A stretch of DNA of 64,000 bases. Source: Lithodes maja. Its lineage: Eukaryota > Arthropoda > Malacostraca > Decapoda > Lithodidae. The notes under the pieces were generated by a model. It was not told the DNA's origin, did no database searches, and saw only the letters and a list, made by a program, of their open reading frames with translations. Every line of letters begins with the position of its first letter. Position 1 is the first letter of the stretch. The stretch is taken from positions 1 through 64,000 of the forward strand of contig JBAKBP010010424.1 of the NCBI GenBank assembly GCA_037953745.1, written 5' to 3'. The position numbers were made by a program, and so were the translations under genes. Shown piece by piece: positions 20,526-30,815 of this stretch.

Positions 20526-21323
20526 TTAAATTGCTATGGTTGGCATAGAATGTGTGTCGTCAGCAAACAATATAGCTTTAAAGAGTCTATTAAAATTAAC
20601 TAAGTAATTCACATATAAAGTAAATACCAATGGGCCAAGTATGGATCCTTGTGGAACCCCAAAGGATAATGCTAATTTATTCGATTTAATATTCTTATAC
20701 TCTACGTACTGCTTACGATCTTTAAGATAGGATTCAAACCACCGATATGTAGTATTACTTATACCATAATACTTACGTTTGTCTAATATAATGCGGTGGT
20801 CAACTGTGTCAAAAGCTTTTGACAGATCTAAATATACGCTAATTGTAAATAGTGTCTTATCAAATGCTGCAAGTATGTCATTATTAAATGTTGTTAGAGC
20901 AGTCTCCGCTGATTTCCCACGTCTAAATCCGTACTGGGCATCAGAAATCATACCGTTAGACGTACAATATTCAGTAACTCTATTACACATTAGTTTCTCT
21001 AATATTTTGGTCATCACAGGTAACACAGATATTGGTCTGTGATTATTAAATAGTCTACTATCTCCAGATTTAAATATTGGCAAAACCTTGGCAATTTTAA
21101 GATGGTCGGGAAAAATACTGGTAGAAAAGGACGCGTTACAGAGGTGTAGAATAACATTGGACAAAGAAGGCACCACTACTCGTAAAATGTTCATAGATAT
21201 CCCATCACAGCCTGGAGAGGAATCCCACAGCTGGCTAGCTGTATTTAGTAATTCTTCTCTAGTCACTGGAGGCAATGAGAATGATGATTCTTGTCTATTT
21301 TGCAAGTAGGAATTGAAAGACAT
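20526..21323 (-). pseudogene. LINE reverse transcriptase domain (decayed)
   Basis: An open frame of 265 codons carries the RT core: SSPGCDGI, VLPIFKSGD, RPISVLPV, QYGFRRGKSAETAL, VYLDLSKAFDTVDH, FGVPQGSILGPLVF and the catalytic FADDT. Directly after FADDT the frame shifts; the expected downstream RT residues (WMTANKLTLNIDKTK) continue in another frame to about 20420. It belongs with the pieces at 20041-20265 and 19189-19401. Inferred 1-nt frameshift near 20563. The enzyme would perform target-primed reverse transcription, but this copy is inactive. Confidence 0.85.
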
Positions 21324-21422
21324 TTTTGATTCCCTAATATTTTCAGATAGATTTTGACCAACATTAACAAAGTATGAATTAAATTGATTTGCTGTTATAT
21401 CTGGTTCATCAATTTATTTTGT

Positions 21423-21516
21423 TAAAGCTTGATGGAGGTCTAGGTAGGAAAATAAAAAAAGTAAAATAATATAAGGATACATACATGAGCAAATAAATAC
21501 GCCCATCCCTATTAAG
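21423..21516 (+). mobile_element. T1 element fragment
   Basis: 'aaagcttgatggaggtctag' through 'acgcccatcccta' followed by TTAA-like TTAAG; the rest is absent. Confidence 0.6.
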
Positions 21517-21830
21517 CCCCGACGCCTTCATCTCCTCCTCCAGCTCCCATCATTCCCCCCCACCCCCACCCACCACCATCCCCCTACTACTTCCTCTGTC
21601 CCCTTCCTTGTTTCAGGGCATTATGATTATGTGGTCAACATTATTACTTGCTCACCTTTCTTATATCCGTGTCTTGTTGTGTATGTATTTACAGAGTTAA
21701 TACATTTTGTTCTGCTTAGCCATACGTACTATTGTTCAATATCATCATTCATAAAATTTTCCATTTCGGGAAAGCCATGAAATACCAGTGTGTCAATGAG
21801 TTAACAGAGAGTATTGTTCACATATCTTAC
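21517..21830. other. Non-coding spacer
   Basis: C-rich then AT-rich DNA; no gene or known repeat recognised. Confidence 0.5.
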
Positions 21831-21893
21831 TTATCTCTGTCACCTGTCCTATCTCTCCAGTACGGCCACCCGATCCTCCTAGCCGGCGGCGCT

Positions 21894-22830
21894 TGTGGCA
21901 CTTTGGCGCTGCCGACTGGGAGGCTCTTCGGCAGTACTTCTTTGATTTCCCATGGAATGATTTCTGCTTCCGTGGCCGGGGACCCTCGGAGAGTGCTCAA
22001 CGCATTACCGAGGTAATCCTATCAGGCATGGAAGCATACATTCCATTCTCTTTCTCTCAGACTAATGCTAAAAAATCTTGGTTTACTCACGCCTGTTCTA
22101 CTGTCCGCAATAAGGAGGAAGCATTCAAACGGTACCGACGCCTTAAAACTCAAGACTCTCATTCTTCATATGTTTCTGCCCGGAATCAAGCCAAATCTGT
22201 TCTTCGACTTGCCAAACACTGTTTCATCAATAATAAATGCACTGAACTATCCAACTCTAGCTCTTCCCAAGCTTTCTGGCATCTAGCCAAAAACCTCTCC
22301 AACAATTTCTCTTCCTCGTCTTTCCCTCCCCTTTCCCACTCTGATGGCACAACCATCACTTCTTCCTCTGACAAAGCTAAACTCTTCGCTCAAACTTTTG
22401 CTAAAAACTCCACCTTGGATGATTCCGGTGCTATTCCTCCCTCTCCGCCCTCCTCTCTCTTACTTATGCCTAATATCCTAATCTCTTCTAAAGATGTACT
22501 TTCTACCCTCTCTGGGCTTAACACTAATAAGGCGTACGGTCCGGACGGTGTTCCTCCTGTTGTTCTCAAAAACTGTGCTTCCGTGCTGACTCCCTGCCTA
22601 GGCAAACTCTTTCATCTCTGTCTATCCTCTAACGTCTTCCCTTCATGCTGGAAGTTTTCTCACATTCAACCTGTCCCAAAGAAGGGTGACCGCTCTCAAC
22701 CCTCCAACTATCGTCCAATTGCTCCCATCTCTTGTCTTTCTAAAGTTTTTGAAACTATTCTTGCTTCCAAATTTCTTAAGCATTTCTCTTCTCATAATCT
22801 GCTCTCAGATCGCCAGTATGGCTTCCTTAA
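21894..22830 (+). pseudogene. LINE ORF2, N-terminal RT half (copy A)
   Basis: An open frame covers the linker between endonuclease and RT and the RT fingers: NKAYGPDGVPPVVLKN, IQPVPKKGD, SNYRPIAPISCLSKVFE and the start of RQYGFLKG. The frame is cut at 22830 by the TTAA-flanked insertion, and about 30 extra codons read into foreign DNA up to 22924. One codon is deleted relative to copy B (CSTVRN against CSTAVRN). The endonuclease is missing through 5' truncation. Confidence 0.85.
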
Positions 22831-23038
22831 AGGTGGGTGTGCATGCTATTATTTTCCTCCACAATCATTACCGGCAGTGTGCACTATAGCTTTTGGTGCA
22901 ATATTTTCTGCTACAATGGCTTAATTATTTATATAATGGCCAAAATAGGATATGGGTGACACTTTTCTGGATTCGGAGTTTAAGCGCTCTGATGACGTAT
23001 GCCCAGGAACACAACAAGCTCTTCTGACAGGTGGAAAT

Positions 23039-23220
23039 GGAGGATAGTGACAGTAGTTCCGATTAGTTTGCCAATACTGAGGGTGATAACCGTGATTATG
23101 GCAAAGAACCTCAAGTGATGAATATTGGTGGTGTCCAGGCTTATATGTATGAACCTGTAGGACGAGATCCAGCAGCAGGAGAGGAGGGTGAAGCAGCTGT
23201 GATTACCGCCCGCCTTGTTT
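23039..23220 (+). pseudogene. Short acidic reading frame with an in-frame stop
   Basis: From ATG at 23039 the frame reads MEDSDSSSD, then a TAG, then an acidic stretch with NIGGVQAYMYEP and PAAGEEGEA. An acidic N-terminus with a PYxYEP-like motif resembles the start of P2X7-like zinc-domain proteins found with transposons in invertebrates, but the match is only a short motif. It could be a decayed second ORF of the element. Confidence 0.3.
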
Positions 23221-23411
23221 ACACTACTCGGAGCCGCGGCGGACGCTAGCGATCATGTCCCCGTCTATTTTGACTGCATTTGGATACAATAATGAAAGCC
23301 CGCCCCTCACGCCTCCATGACTTATTGTCATCATCATATACATTGCCAACAGGGTGCAAATAACAGAACAAATCGCCGTAAAAATAGACGGGAACTTAAA
23401 CCGCGGCGATC

Positions 23412-23414
<3 letters not shown>

Positions 23415-23448
<34 letters not shown>
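23415..23448 (+). repeat. Poly-T tract
   Basis: About 34 T residues; it could be the poly(A) tail of a minus-strand retroposed fragment inside the DNA transposon. Confidence 0.85.
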
Positions 23449-23452
<4 letters not shown>

Positions 23453-23619
23453 CCTAGTTGCTAGTAGTTGAATTTCAGCCAATACATTTCTTTAGCCTAG
23501 GTTAGGCCTATATCCATCGACACTGACTGTATAATTTGGGCTAGGCTTAAGTTAGCCCATATTATCCACTCTCCTGACTCCTGAAATTGGCAAGCACGTA
23601 TGGGTGGGAGGGTGGTTTG

Positions 23620-24010
23620 GGGGATGGTGGGGGGAAGGTAGAAGGGTAATTGACTCGTGTTACAAATATGGAGCCGATTGGTGAGGTAGTTTCGCCACCA
23701 CGGATTTTCATTTTTGTATGTGATGATGTACGGATAGGCTGGAAGTGGGTGGTGGGAGGAAGTTGGGGTTGTGGTTGGGGGAAGACAGAAGGGTAGGGGA
23801 CTTGTCACACAAATATGGAACCAATTGGTGCAGTCGTTTCGCCGCCACATATTTTCCTTGTTTTCCTTTGTGATGGCCTGATGCGGCGACCCATGGTCGG
23901 CGAGTGGATTGGGGGAGGGGGTTGGGGTGGTGGTAGCAAGACGCCAGAAGGGTAAGGTACATGTGGTAGAAATATGAAAGCTATAGGTGCAGTCGTTTCG
24001 CTGCTACGAT
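23620..24010. repeat. Three imperfect ~150-bp tandem repeats
   Basis: 'aaatatggagccgattggtg' at 23664, 'aaatatggaaccaattggtg' at 23812 and 'aaatatgaaagctataggtg' at about 23970, each followed by a tttcgcYgcYac block. Spacing is about 148-157 bp. They lie inside the THAP transposon. Confidence 0.8.
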
Positions 24011-24081
24011 TTTTTTTCGGCGAGTCCGTATATATACGGACCTGGCACTGGGCGTGACAAGACCCCAGTCCATATAGGCAA

Positions 24082-24315
24082 TCAGCGGGTGCATCTAGCC
24101 ATACCCATACTCCACTGCACTTTATTGTCGAAGCATTCATCACGAAAATGTCCATTGCATATGAAGCTTGTTTTGGGCTTTGCCTCCCACACTCTGGTTC
24201 TTTGTATAAACTTCACCCATTTGTTACAATGGTATGGATCACTTGGAAACTTGTGTAGTGCTATGTTTGGTCCAGGGATGTTGCTACACCCGAAAACAGC
24301 ACACCTATTCACCAT
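24082..24315 (-). CDS. THAP-domain protein fragment (putative transposase N-terminus)
   Basis: 77 codons. Visible C2CH zinc-coordinating pattern: C5-x4-C10, then C53-x2-H56 (FICNGHF), with 42 residues between the pairs. The HKFP motif at 21-24 and Trp33 also fit the THAP fold. THAP domains bind DNA and occur at the N-terminus of P-element- and Kolobok-type transposases as well as in host proteins. The Met start sits where THAP proteins normally begin. The frame stops after about 20 further residues, and I see no catalytic region on this strand. The gene is either broken, split by an intron, or a deletion derivative. It lies inside the TTAA-flanked insertion. Confidence 0.75.
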   Translation of the reverse strand: MVNRCAVFGCSNIPGPNIALHKFPSDPYHCNKWVKFIQRTRVWEAKPKTSFICNGHFRDECFDNKVQWSMGMARCTR

Positions 24316-24547
24316 TTTTGCTATACTTGCTGATGTTTACCTCCCAAATGTTTGCCTGGGCGTACGTCACATCCTCACGTGAGTACTAGTTGCAAGGGGT
24401 CGCAATTCAATATCTATTTTTGATTTGTTCTCTAATATTGAAGATTAGTTTTGACAAAGGAGTAGTCAGGTTGATTACTGGAGATCTAAACATCTCTTTA
24501 AATACATTATAAATTCATTTTAATTTCGGACGCCCCACCACCTTTAA

Positions 24548-25813
24548 GGGTCGCTCTACTGGTGATCTTCTTTCATATCTTACTAACTCTTGGTCATCCT
24601 CCTTTCGGGACTTCGGTGAGACTTTTTCTATTGCACTAGACATATCGAAAGCCTTCGATAGAGTCTGGCATAAATCTTTAATTTCTAAACTACCCTCCTT
24701 CGGTTTCTATCCCTCCATATGTGCCTTTGTCTCCAATTTCCTTTCCGGCCGTTCCATAGCCGCGGTTGTGGATGGCCATTGTTCACTTCCTCACCCTATA
24801 AACTCTGGTGTTCCTCAGGGCTCTGTCCTATCTCCTATTCTCTTTCTAATTTTTATAAATGATCTCCTTAACTGTACCTTAATTCCTATCCATTCATATG
24901 CAGACGACTCAACCTTGCACTACTCCATTAGTTTTTCAGAACGCCCCAGCCAGCAATCCCTCAACGACAAACGTAATGAAGCCATAGTACTCTTAAATTC
25001 TGATCTAAATACTATTTCCAATTGGGGCAGAGAAAACCTTGTTAACTTTAATGCTTCCAAAACCCCATTTCTCCATCTATCTACCCGTCAGGATCTCCCA
25101 GCGGACTATCCCTTATTCTTCAACAATACAAAAATCAACCCTTCATCTTCTCTCAATATTCTTGGTGTCTCTTTTTCTTCTGCTCTCATTTGGAAGGACC
25201 ATATTACCGGTCTTGCTAAGGCAGCCTCCCAGAAACTGGGTGTGCTCAACCGCCTTAGGGGGTTCTTTTCCCCTGCACAGCTTCTTGCTCTGTACAGGGG
25301 CATAGTGCGCCCTTGTATTGAGTATTGTTCACATGTGTGGGGAGGTTCCTCTCACACCACTCTCCTAGACAAAATTAAAAGGAAGACCTTTCGTATCATT
25401 AACTCCCGTCCACTCACCAACTCTCTGCAATCTCTCTCTCTCCGCCGCAATGTTGCATCTCTCTCGCTATTCTATCGCTACTATAATAATCAGTGCTCCT
25501 CAGAGCTGTCCCAGTGCATACCACCTCCTTTACGTAGGGCGTGGTACCCGTCTTGCAACTCAATCCCACCCCTACTCTGTGCAACCCAAGAGTGAAACGT
25601 TACTCTCAAACTTTCTTCTACTCAACAGCTGAGCTCTGGAACTCTCTCCCAGAATCAGTCTTTCCCTCTTCCTATGACTTAAATTGCTTCAAACTCCGTG
25701 TGTCCAGGCATTTTGGCTCGAACGTCCCTTGATTTTGGCCCTGTCACTCTTTCAACTATGGGGGAGGCACTCGCTATAGGCAGTTATGCCTTTTGCCTCC
25801 CTCAATCACATAG
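24548..25813 (+). pseudogene. LINE ORF2, C-terminal RT half and 3' UTR (copy A)
   Basis: It resumes exactly after the second TTAA with RSTGDLLSYLT, then LDISKAFDRVWH, SGVPQGSVLSPILF and the catalytic box YADDSTLHYS, and the C-terminal GIVRPCIEYCSHVWG. A 2-bp deletion in 'gggcgtggta' (copy B has gggcacgtggta) near 25540 shifts the frame before the end. The 3' UTR carries the tail shared with the SINE at 15.0 kb. Confidence 0.85.
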
Positions 25814-25837
25814 AAAAAGAAAAAAAAAAAAAAAAAA

Positions 25838-25938
25838 CATGTGTGGGGAGGTTCCTCTCACACCGCTCTCCTAGACAAAGTTGAAAGGAAGGCCTTTCGT
25901 ATCATTAACTCCCGTCCACTCACCAACTCTCTGCAATC
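25838..25938 (+). mobile_element. LINE copy C, first piece
   Basis: A 101-bp piece identical in layout to the ORF2 C-terminal region (CGGSSHTALLDKV-like coding) starts directly after copy A's poly(A). Its right end ('ctctgcaatc') continues at 28984 ('tctctctctatccgccg'). Together the two pieces form one 5'-truncated copy split by copy B. Confidence 0.8.
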
Positions 25939-28879
25939 GGAGTCCCCAGGGGGGGGGACCATAAATGCCCCCTCACCCGACCGACCATCCCCTGACGACC
26001 CCACACAATTACCTGGACCTCGGCCTGTTACTCTTTCTATTAATTTCTGCAACATTCGCGGACTTTCCTCTAACTTTCACTCTGTTGAGCACCATCTCTC
26101 CTCCTACAAACCTGATCTTCTCTTCCTCACCGAAACTCAGGTGTCTGTAGCAACATCCAGCAACCCCTTCTCTGTATCCTCCTACTTTCTCTATCCTAGT
26201 TTCAAAGCCAAAGGCGGATGTTGTGCATATGTGCACAACAAACTCACTTGCTCTCGTGTTCCCGATTTCGACTCCTCTGAATTCTCAACTTTATGGCTCA
26301 AACTTTCCTGTCATTCTCTTACTAAATATTTCTGTGCTGTCTATCTTTCCCCTAACTCTACCAACTTTCCCAAATTCTTTGACTATCTAAACTCTACAGT
26401 GGAACACATTCTATCCATTTCTCCTTTCTCAGAAATCTCCCTCTTAGGAGATTTCAACGTTCACCACCGCCATTGGCTCTCCTCTCACACTACTGATCCA
26501 CCTGGTGAACAAGCCTACGTCTTTTCTATCCTAAATGACCTAGAGCAGTTAGTTCAGCAACCCACCCGTATCCCGGATCGCATCGGAGATCGGCCCAACA
26601 TTCTTGACCTGTTTCTAACTTCTAACCCTTCTTCTTATACTGTCGATCTTTTCTCTCCTTTGGGCTCCTCCGACCATAAACTTATCTCTGTCACCTGTCC
26701 TATCTCTCCAGTACAGCCACCCGATCCTCCTAGCCGGCGGCGCTTGTGGCACTTTGGCGCTGCCGACTGGGAGGCTCTTCGGCAGTACTTCTTTGATTTC
26801 CCATGGAATGATTTCTGCTTCCATGGCCGAGGACCCTCGGAGAGTGCTGAACGCATTACCGAGGTAATCCTATCGGGCATGGAAGCATACATTCCATTCT
26901 CTTTCTCTCAGACTAATGCTAAAAAATCTTGGTTTACTCACGCCTGTTCTACTGCTGTCCGCAATAAGGAGGAAGCATTCAAACGGTACCGACGCCTTAA
27001 AACTCAAGACTCTCATTCTTCATATGTTTCTGCCCGGAATCAAGCCAAATCTGTTCTTCGACTTGCCAAACACTCTTTCATCAATAATAAATGCACTGAA
27101 CTATCCAACTCTAGCTCTTCCCAAGCTTTCTGGCATCTAGCCAAAAACCTCTCCAACAATTTCTCTTCCTCGTCTTTCCCTCCCCTTTCCCACTCTGATG
27201 GCTCAACCATCACTTCTTCCTCTGACAAAGCTAAACTCTTCGCTCAAACTTTTGCTAGAAACTCCACCTTGGATGATTCCGGTGCTATTCCTCCCTCTCC
27301 GCCCTCCTCTCTCTTACTTATGCCTAATATCCTAATCTCTTCTAAAGATGTACTTTTTACCCTCTCTGGGCTTAACACTAATAAGGCGTACGGTCCGGAC
27401 GGTGTTCCTCCTGTTGTTCTCAAAAACTGTGCTTCCGTGCTGACTCCCTGCCTAGGCAAACTCTTTCGTCTCTGTCTATCCTCTAACGTCTTCCCTTCAT
27501 GCTGGAAGTTTGCTCACATTCAACCTGTCCCAAAGAAGGGTGACCGCTCTCAACCCTCCAACTATCGTCCAATTGCTCTTATCTCTTGTCTTTCTAAAGT
27601 TTTTGAAACTATTCTTGCTTCCAAATTTCTTAAGCATTTCTCTTCTCATAATCTGCTCTCAGATCGCCAGTATGGCTTCCTTAAGGGTCGCTCTACTGGT
27701 GATCTTCTTTCATATCTTACTAACTCTTGGTCATCCTCCTTTCGGGACTTCGGTGAGACTTTTTCTATTGCACTAGACATATCGAAAGCCTTCGATAGAG
27801 TCTGGCATAAATCTTTAATTTCTAAACTACCCTCCTTCGGTTTCTATCCCTCCATCTGTGCCTTTGTCTCTAATTTCCTTTCCGGCCGTTCCATAGCCGC
27901 GGTTGTGGACGGCCATTGTTCACTTCCTCACCCTATAAACTCCGGTGTTCCTCAGGGCTCTGTCCTATCTCCTATTCTCTTTCTAATTTTTATAAATGAT
28001 CTCCTTAACTGTACCTTAATTCCCATCCATTCATACGCAGACGACTCAACCTTACACTACTCCATTAGTTTTTCAGAATGCCCCAGCCAGCAATCTCTCA
28101 ACAACAAACGTAATGAAGCCATAGAACTCTTAAATTCTGATCTAAATACAATTTCCAATTGGGGCAGAGAAAACCTTGTTAACTTTAATGCTTCCAAAAC
28201 CCAATTTCTCCATCTATCTACCCGTCAGGATCTCCCAGCGGACTATCCCTTATTCTTCAACAATACAAAAATCAACCCTTCATCTTCTCTCAATATTCTT
28301 GGTGTCTCTTTTTCTTCTGCTCTCATTTGGAAGGACCATATTACCAGTCTTGCTAAGGCAGCCTCCCAGAAGCTGGGTGTGCTCAACCGCCTTAGGGGGT
28401 TCTTTTCCCCTGCACAGCTTCTTGCTCTGTACAGGGGCATAGTGCGCCCTTGTATTGAGTATTGTTCACATGTGTGGGGAGGTTCCTCTCACACCGCTCT
28501 CCTAGACAAAGTTGAAAGGAAGGGCTTTCGTATCATTAACTCCCGTCCACTCACCAACTCTCTGCAATCTCTCTCTCTCCGCCGCAATGTTGCATCTCTC
28601 TCGCTATTCTATCGCTACTATAATAATCAGTGTTCCTCAGAGCTATCCCAGTGCATACCACCTCCTTTACGTAGGGCACGTGGTACCCGTCTTGCAACTC
28701 AATCCCACCCCTACTCTGTGCAACTCTCCAACCCAAGAGTGAAACGTTACTCTCAAACTTTCTTCTACTCAACAGCTGAGCTCTGGAACTCTCTCCCAGA
28801 ATCAGTCTTTCCCTCTTCCTATGACTTAAATTGCTTCAAACTCCGTGTGTCCAGGCATTTTGGCTCGAACGTCCCTTGA
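25939..28879 (+). CDS. LINE ORF2: endonuclease-reverse transcriptase (copy B)
   Basis: One uninterrupted frame of about 980 codons. Domains in order: an APE-type endonuclease (NIRGLSSNF near the start, LLFLTETQ, AVYLSPNS, the GDFNVHH active-site block, and SDHKLISV at its end). A linker with WHFGAADW follows, then RT with NKAYGPDGVPP, NYRPIALIS, RQYGFLKGRSTGDL, LDISKAFDRVWH, GVPQGSVLSPILF and catalytic YADDSTLHYS. A C-terminal region with EYCSHVWGGSSHTALL ends in RHFGSNVP. The product nicks the target DNA and copies the LINE RNA at the break. All key motifs are visible and there is no internal stop. However, the upstream ATG at 25841 belongs to copy C, so the apparent 1012-codon frame is a chimera. 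The element's own start may be missing. Confidence 0.9.
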
Positions 28880-28983
28880 TTTTGGCCCTGTCACTCTTTC
28901 AACTATGGGGGAGGCACTCGCTATAGGCAGTTATGCCTTTTGCCTCCCTCAATCACATAGAAAAAAAAAAAAAAAAAAAAAAA
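25939..28983 (+). mobile_element. Jockey/I-like LINE copy B, near-complete ORF2, nested in copy C
   Basis: It starts with a G-rich segment ('ggagtccccagggggg'), carries the endonuclease, RT and 3' UTR, and ends in poly(A) at 28961-28983. ORF1 is absent. It is inserted in the CT-rich stretch of copy C with a short duplication of at most about 4 bp (aatc). Confidence 0.85.
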
Positions 28984-29389
28984 TCTCTCTCTATCCGCCG
29001 CAATGTTGCATCTCTCTCGCTATTCTATCGCTACTATAATAATCAGTGTTCCTCAGAGCTTTCCCAGTGTATACCACCTCCTTTACGTAGGGCACGTGGT
29101 ACCCGTCTTGCAACTCAATCCCACCCCTACTCTGTGCAATCCAAGAGTGAAAAGTTACTCTCAAACTTTCTTCTACTCAACAGCTGAGCTCTGGAACTCT
29201 CTCCCAGAATCAGTCTTTCCCTCTTCCTATGACTTAAATTGCTTCAAACAATGTGTGTCCAGGCATTTTGGCTCGAACGTCCCTTGATTTTGGCCCTGTC
29301 ACTGTTTCAACTATGGGGGACGCACTCGCTATAGGCAGTTATGCCTTTTGCCTCCCTCAATCACATAGAAAAAAAAAAAAAAAAAAAAA
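28984..29389 (+). mobile_element. LINE copy C, second piece with poly(A)
   Basis: Continues the ORF2 C-terminus (SLFYRYYNNQCSSELS...) and the 3' UTR, and ends in poly(A) at 29369-29389. An independent copy judging by its own substitutions (gggggacgcactc against gggggaggcactc). Confidence 0.85.
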
Positions 29390-29546
29390 GGAGAAGCGTG
29401 TGAATACGTATAATATATTTCAAATGGAAAACAATGTAAGGGAGAATGTTTGAAGGTTTCTTACCTTTTCAACTAAACAACATTTTAATGTGAATTAAAA
29501 GCTCTTCTGCAAGGGTTACCAACAGAATCATCTAAGCCATTGTTAC
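29390..29546. other. Non-coding spacer
   Basis: Nothing recognised. Confidence 0.5.
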
Positions 29547-29550
29547 TTAA

Positions 29551-29781
29551 CCACTTCTGTACCGGCGAATTTTATTGTTTTTAAGCTAACTATACTTAGA
29601 CGATTGTATGCAGTTTATGAAGGATCCGTGGTTACTTAAAGCAAGGTTACTTGATTGGTTACTTAAAATTAAAGGGGAAAGCAAGATACTTCGAAGCCTC
29701 TTAATTGCTGGAGGACCTTTATAAAGCGACTGAAATCGTCTAATAGTAGCCAGAAAAAAGACGTCGCCGCTATAGAAGGGG
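29551..29781. mobile_element. T2 element
   Basis: TTAA 29547-29550 and 29782-29785; ends 'ccacttctgtaccggcga' and 'gacgtcgccgctatagaagg'. First of three elements chained through shared TTAA sites. Confidence 0.8.
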
Positions 29782-29785
29782 TTAA

Positions 29786-29991
29786 CCCGTCCAGTACCGG
29801 AGCCATCCTTTAATTATGTTCTGACAATGTTTAGACGATTGTATTCAGCTTAGGAAGGACCTGTAGCATTGATAAGGCTCCAAACTAACTCGACCAACCC
29901 TAGTGACTACCACTGATCCTTGTTAAGCTGCATAATATGGTATAAATATAGCTGGAATAAGATATAACACATGTCGCTGGTACTCAAAGGG
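29786..29991. mobile_element. T2 element
   Basis: TTAA 29782-29785 (shared) and 29992-29995 (shared with the next T1). Ends 'cccgtccagtaccggagcc' and 'catgtcgctggtactcaaag'. Confidence 0.8.
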
Positions 29992-29995
29992 TTAA

Positions 29996-30345
29996 GGGGA
30001 AACTGGCCGTTTGTTTGGTCTATTAATTCATTTATTCATATATTTGTTTAGTTTCCTCCCTAGACCTCCATCAAGCTTAGAAAAAACACCCCCTAGCCCC
30101 TTTTAAGATGAAATTGTAAATTTTTCGGTAGAAAAATGTCCTGGCCGAAGGCCGGTTCCTTAAAGTTGCAGGCTCGCCAGGAAATAATCGACACCTAAAT
30201 GGTACGAAAGGTCTTAAAATTGACAACGAAATGGAGCGAAAGGTGTTAAAATCGCCAAACTAATGGGCCGAACGTCTTATAATCTGAAAACTAGTGGGGC
30301 TAAACATTAGGGAGAAGGGGGTCCAGAAAAACGGTCTGCCTCCCC
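29996..30345 (-). mobile_element. T1 element
   Basis: TTAA 29992-29995 (shared) and 30346-30349. T1 blocks in reverse; termini ggggaaactggccgttt and the reverse of acggtctgcctcccc. The core is shortened to 'caggctcgccagg'. Confidence 0.85.
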
Positions 30346-30393
30346 TTAAGGCAGCATAAGAGACAGACAGACACTCACCCAGTACATAATTTA

Positions 30394-30600
30394 CACCTTC
30401 TCTACCGGCGACGTTTTTCTCATTATATTATAGCTGTATTTAGAAGATTCTGTGCAGCTTAATAAGGATCTGTGGTGGTAAAAAGGGTTAATCGAGATAG
30501 TTCGAAGCCTGTTAATTGTTGGAGGCCCTTTAGAAACTGAATAAAATCGTTTATTAGTAGCCACAATGAAGTTAAAAGGAAGTCACCGGTACAGAAGGGG
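30394..30600. mobile_element. T2 element
   Basis: Left end 'accttctctaccggcgacg', right end 'aagtcaccggtacagaaggg' before TTAA 30601-30604. Confidence 0.75.
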
Positions 30601-30649
30601 TTAAGACCTCAGGAGACTATATAGCTTGGGATCCCATCAAAGACGAATA

Positions 30650-30815
30650 GTACTCATATTAGACGATTTTATTCAGCTTTCGGAGGGCGTCTACACATTA
30701 AAAGGCTGCAGAGTATCTCAATTAATCCTTTTAGCTGCCATATATCCTTCCTAACCTACATAAAATCGTCTAAATGTAGCTTAAATAAAAACAAAAGATG
30801 TCACCAGTACATAAT
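30650..30815. mobile_element. T2 element, partial
   Basis: Inner T2 blocks 'tattagacgattttattcag' and 'aaaatcgtctaaatgtagc', right end 'gatgtcaccagtac'. The left terminus is missing. Confidence 0.55.

Larger units (their letters stand above)
18846..21420 (-). mobile_element. Jockey-superfamily-like LINE, decayed and interrupted
   Basis: A minus-strand element. Its 3' non-coding end lies at about 18846-19188, the coding remains run up to about 21412, and the 5' end with the endonuclease is missing. It is interrupted at about 19412-19999 by an RTE-type 3' fragment. Frameshifts and stops are spread through the coding part. Confidence 0.75.
22831..24543. mobile_element. THAP-containing TTAA-flanked DNA transposon (Kolobok-like)
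   Basis: 1713 bp inserted in LINE copy A, with TTAA duplicated at 22827-22830 and 24544-24547. Copy B shows the empty site with a single TTAA. Ends start AGGTGG and finish CCACCT in short, imperfect inverted repeats. Contents are a THAP zinc-finger reading frame on the minus strand, a plus-strand frame remnant near 23039 with an AYMYEP motif, a poly-T of about 34 at 23415-23448, and three imperfect ~150-bp repeats (about 23620-24010). TTAA plus THAP plus RGG-type ends fit the Kolobok superfamily. piggyBac also uses TTAA but has no THAP. Confidence 0.75.
21831..25837 (+). mobile_element. Jockey/I-like LINE copy A, split by a DNA transposon
   Basis: A 5'-truncated copy begins at 'acttatctctgtcacctgtc', a point inside ORF2 that corresponds to 26683 in copy B. 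It runs to a poly(A) at 25814-25837. It is interrupted at a TTAA (22827-22830) by the 1713-bp element 22831-24543. Compared with copy B it has only scattered substitutions and a few small deletions. Confidence 0.9.

Noticed and set aside
25841..28879. Single intact 1012-residue LINE protein
   Set aside because: The first ~33 codons belong to another, truncated copy (C); only the part from 25939 is this element's ORF2.
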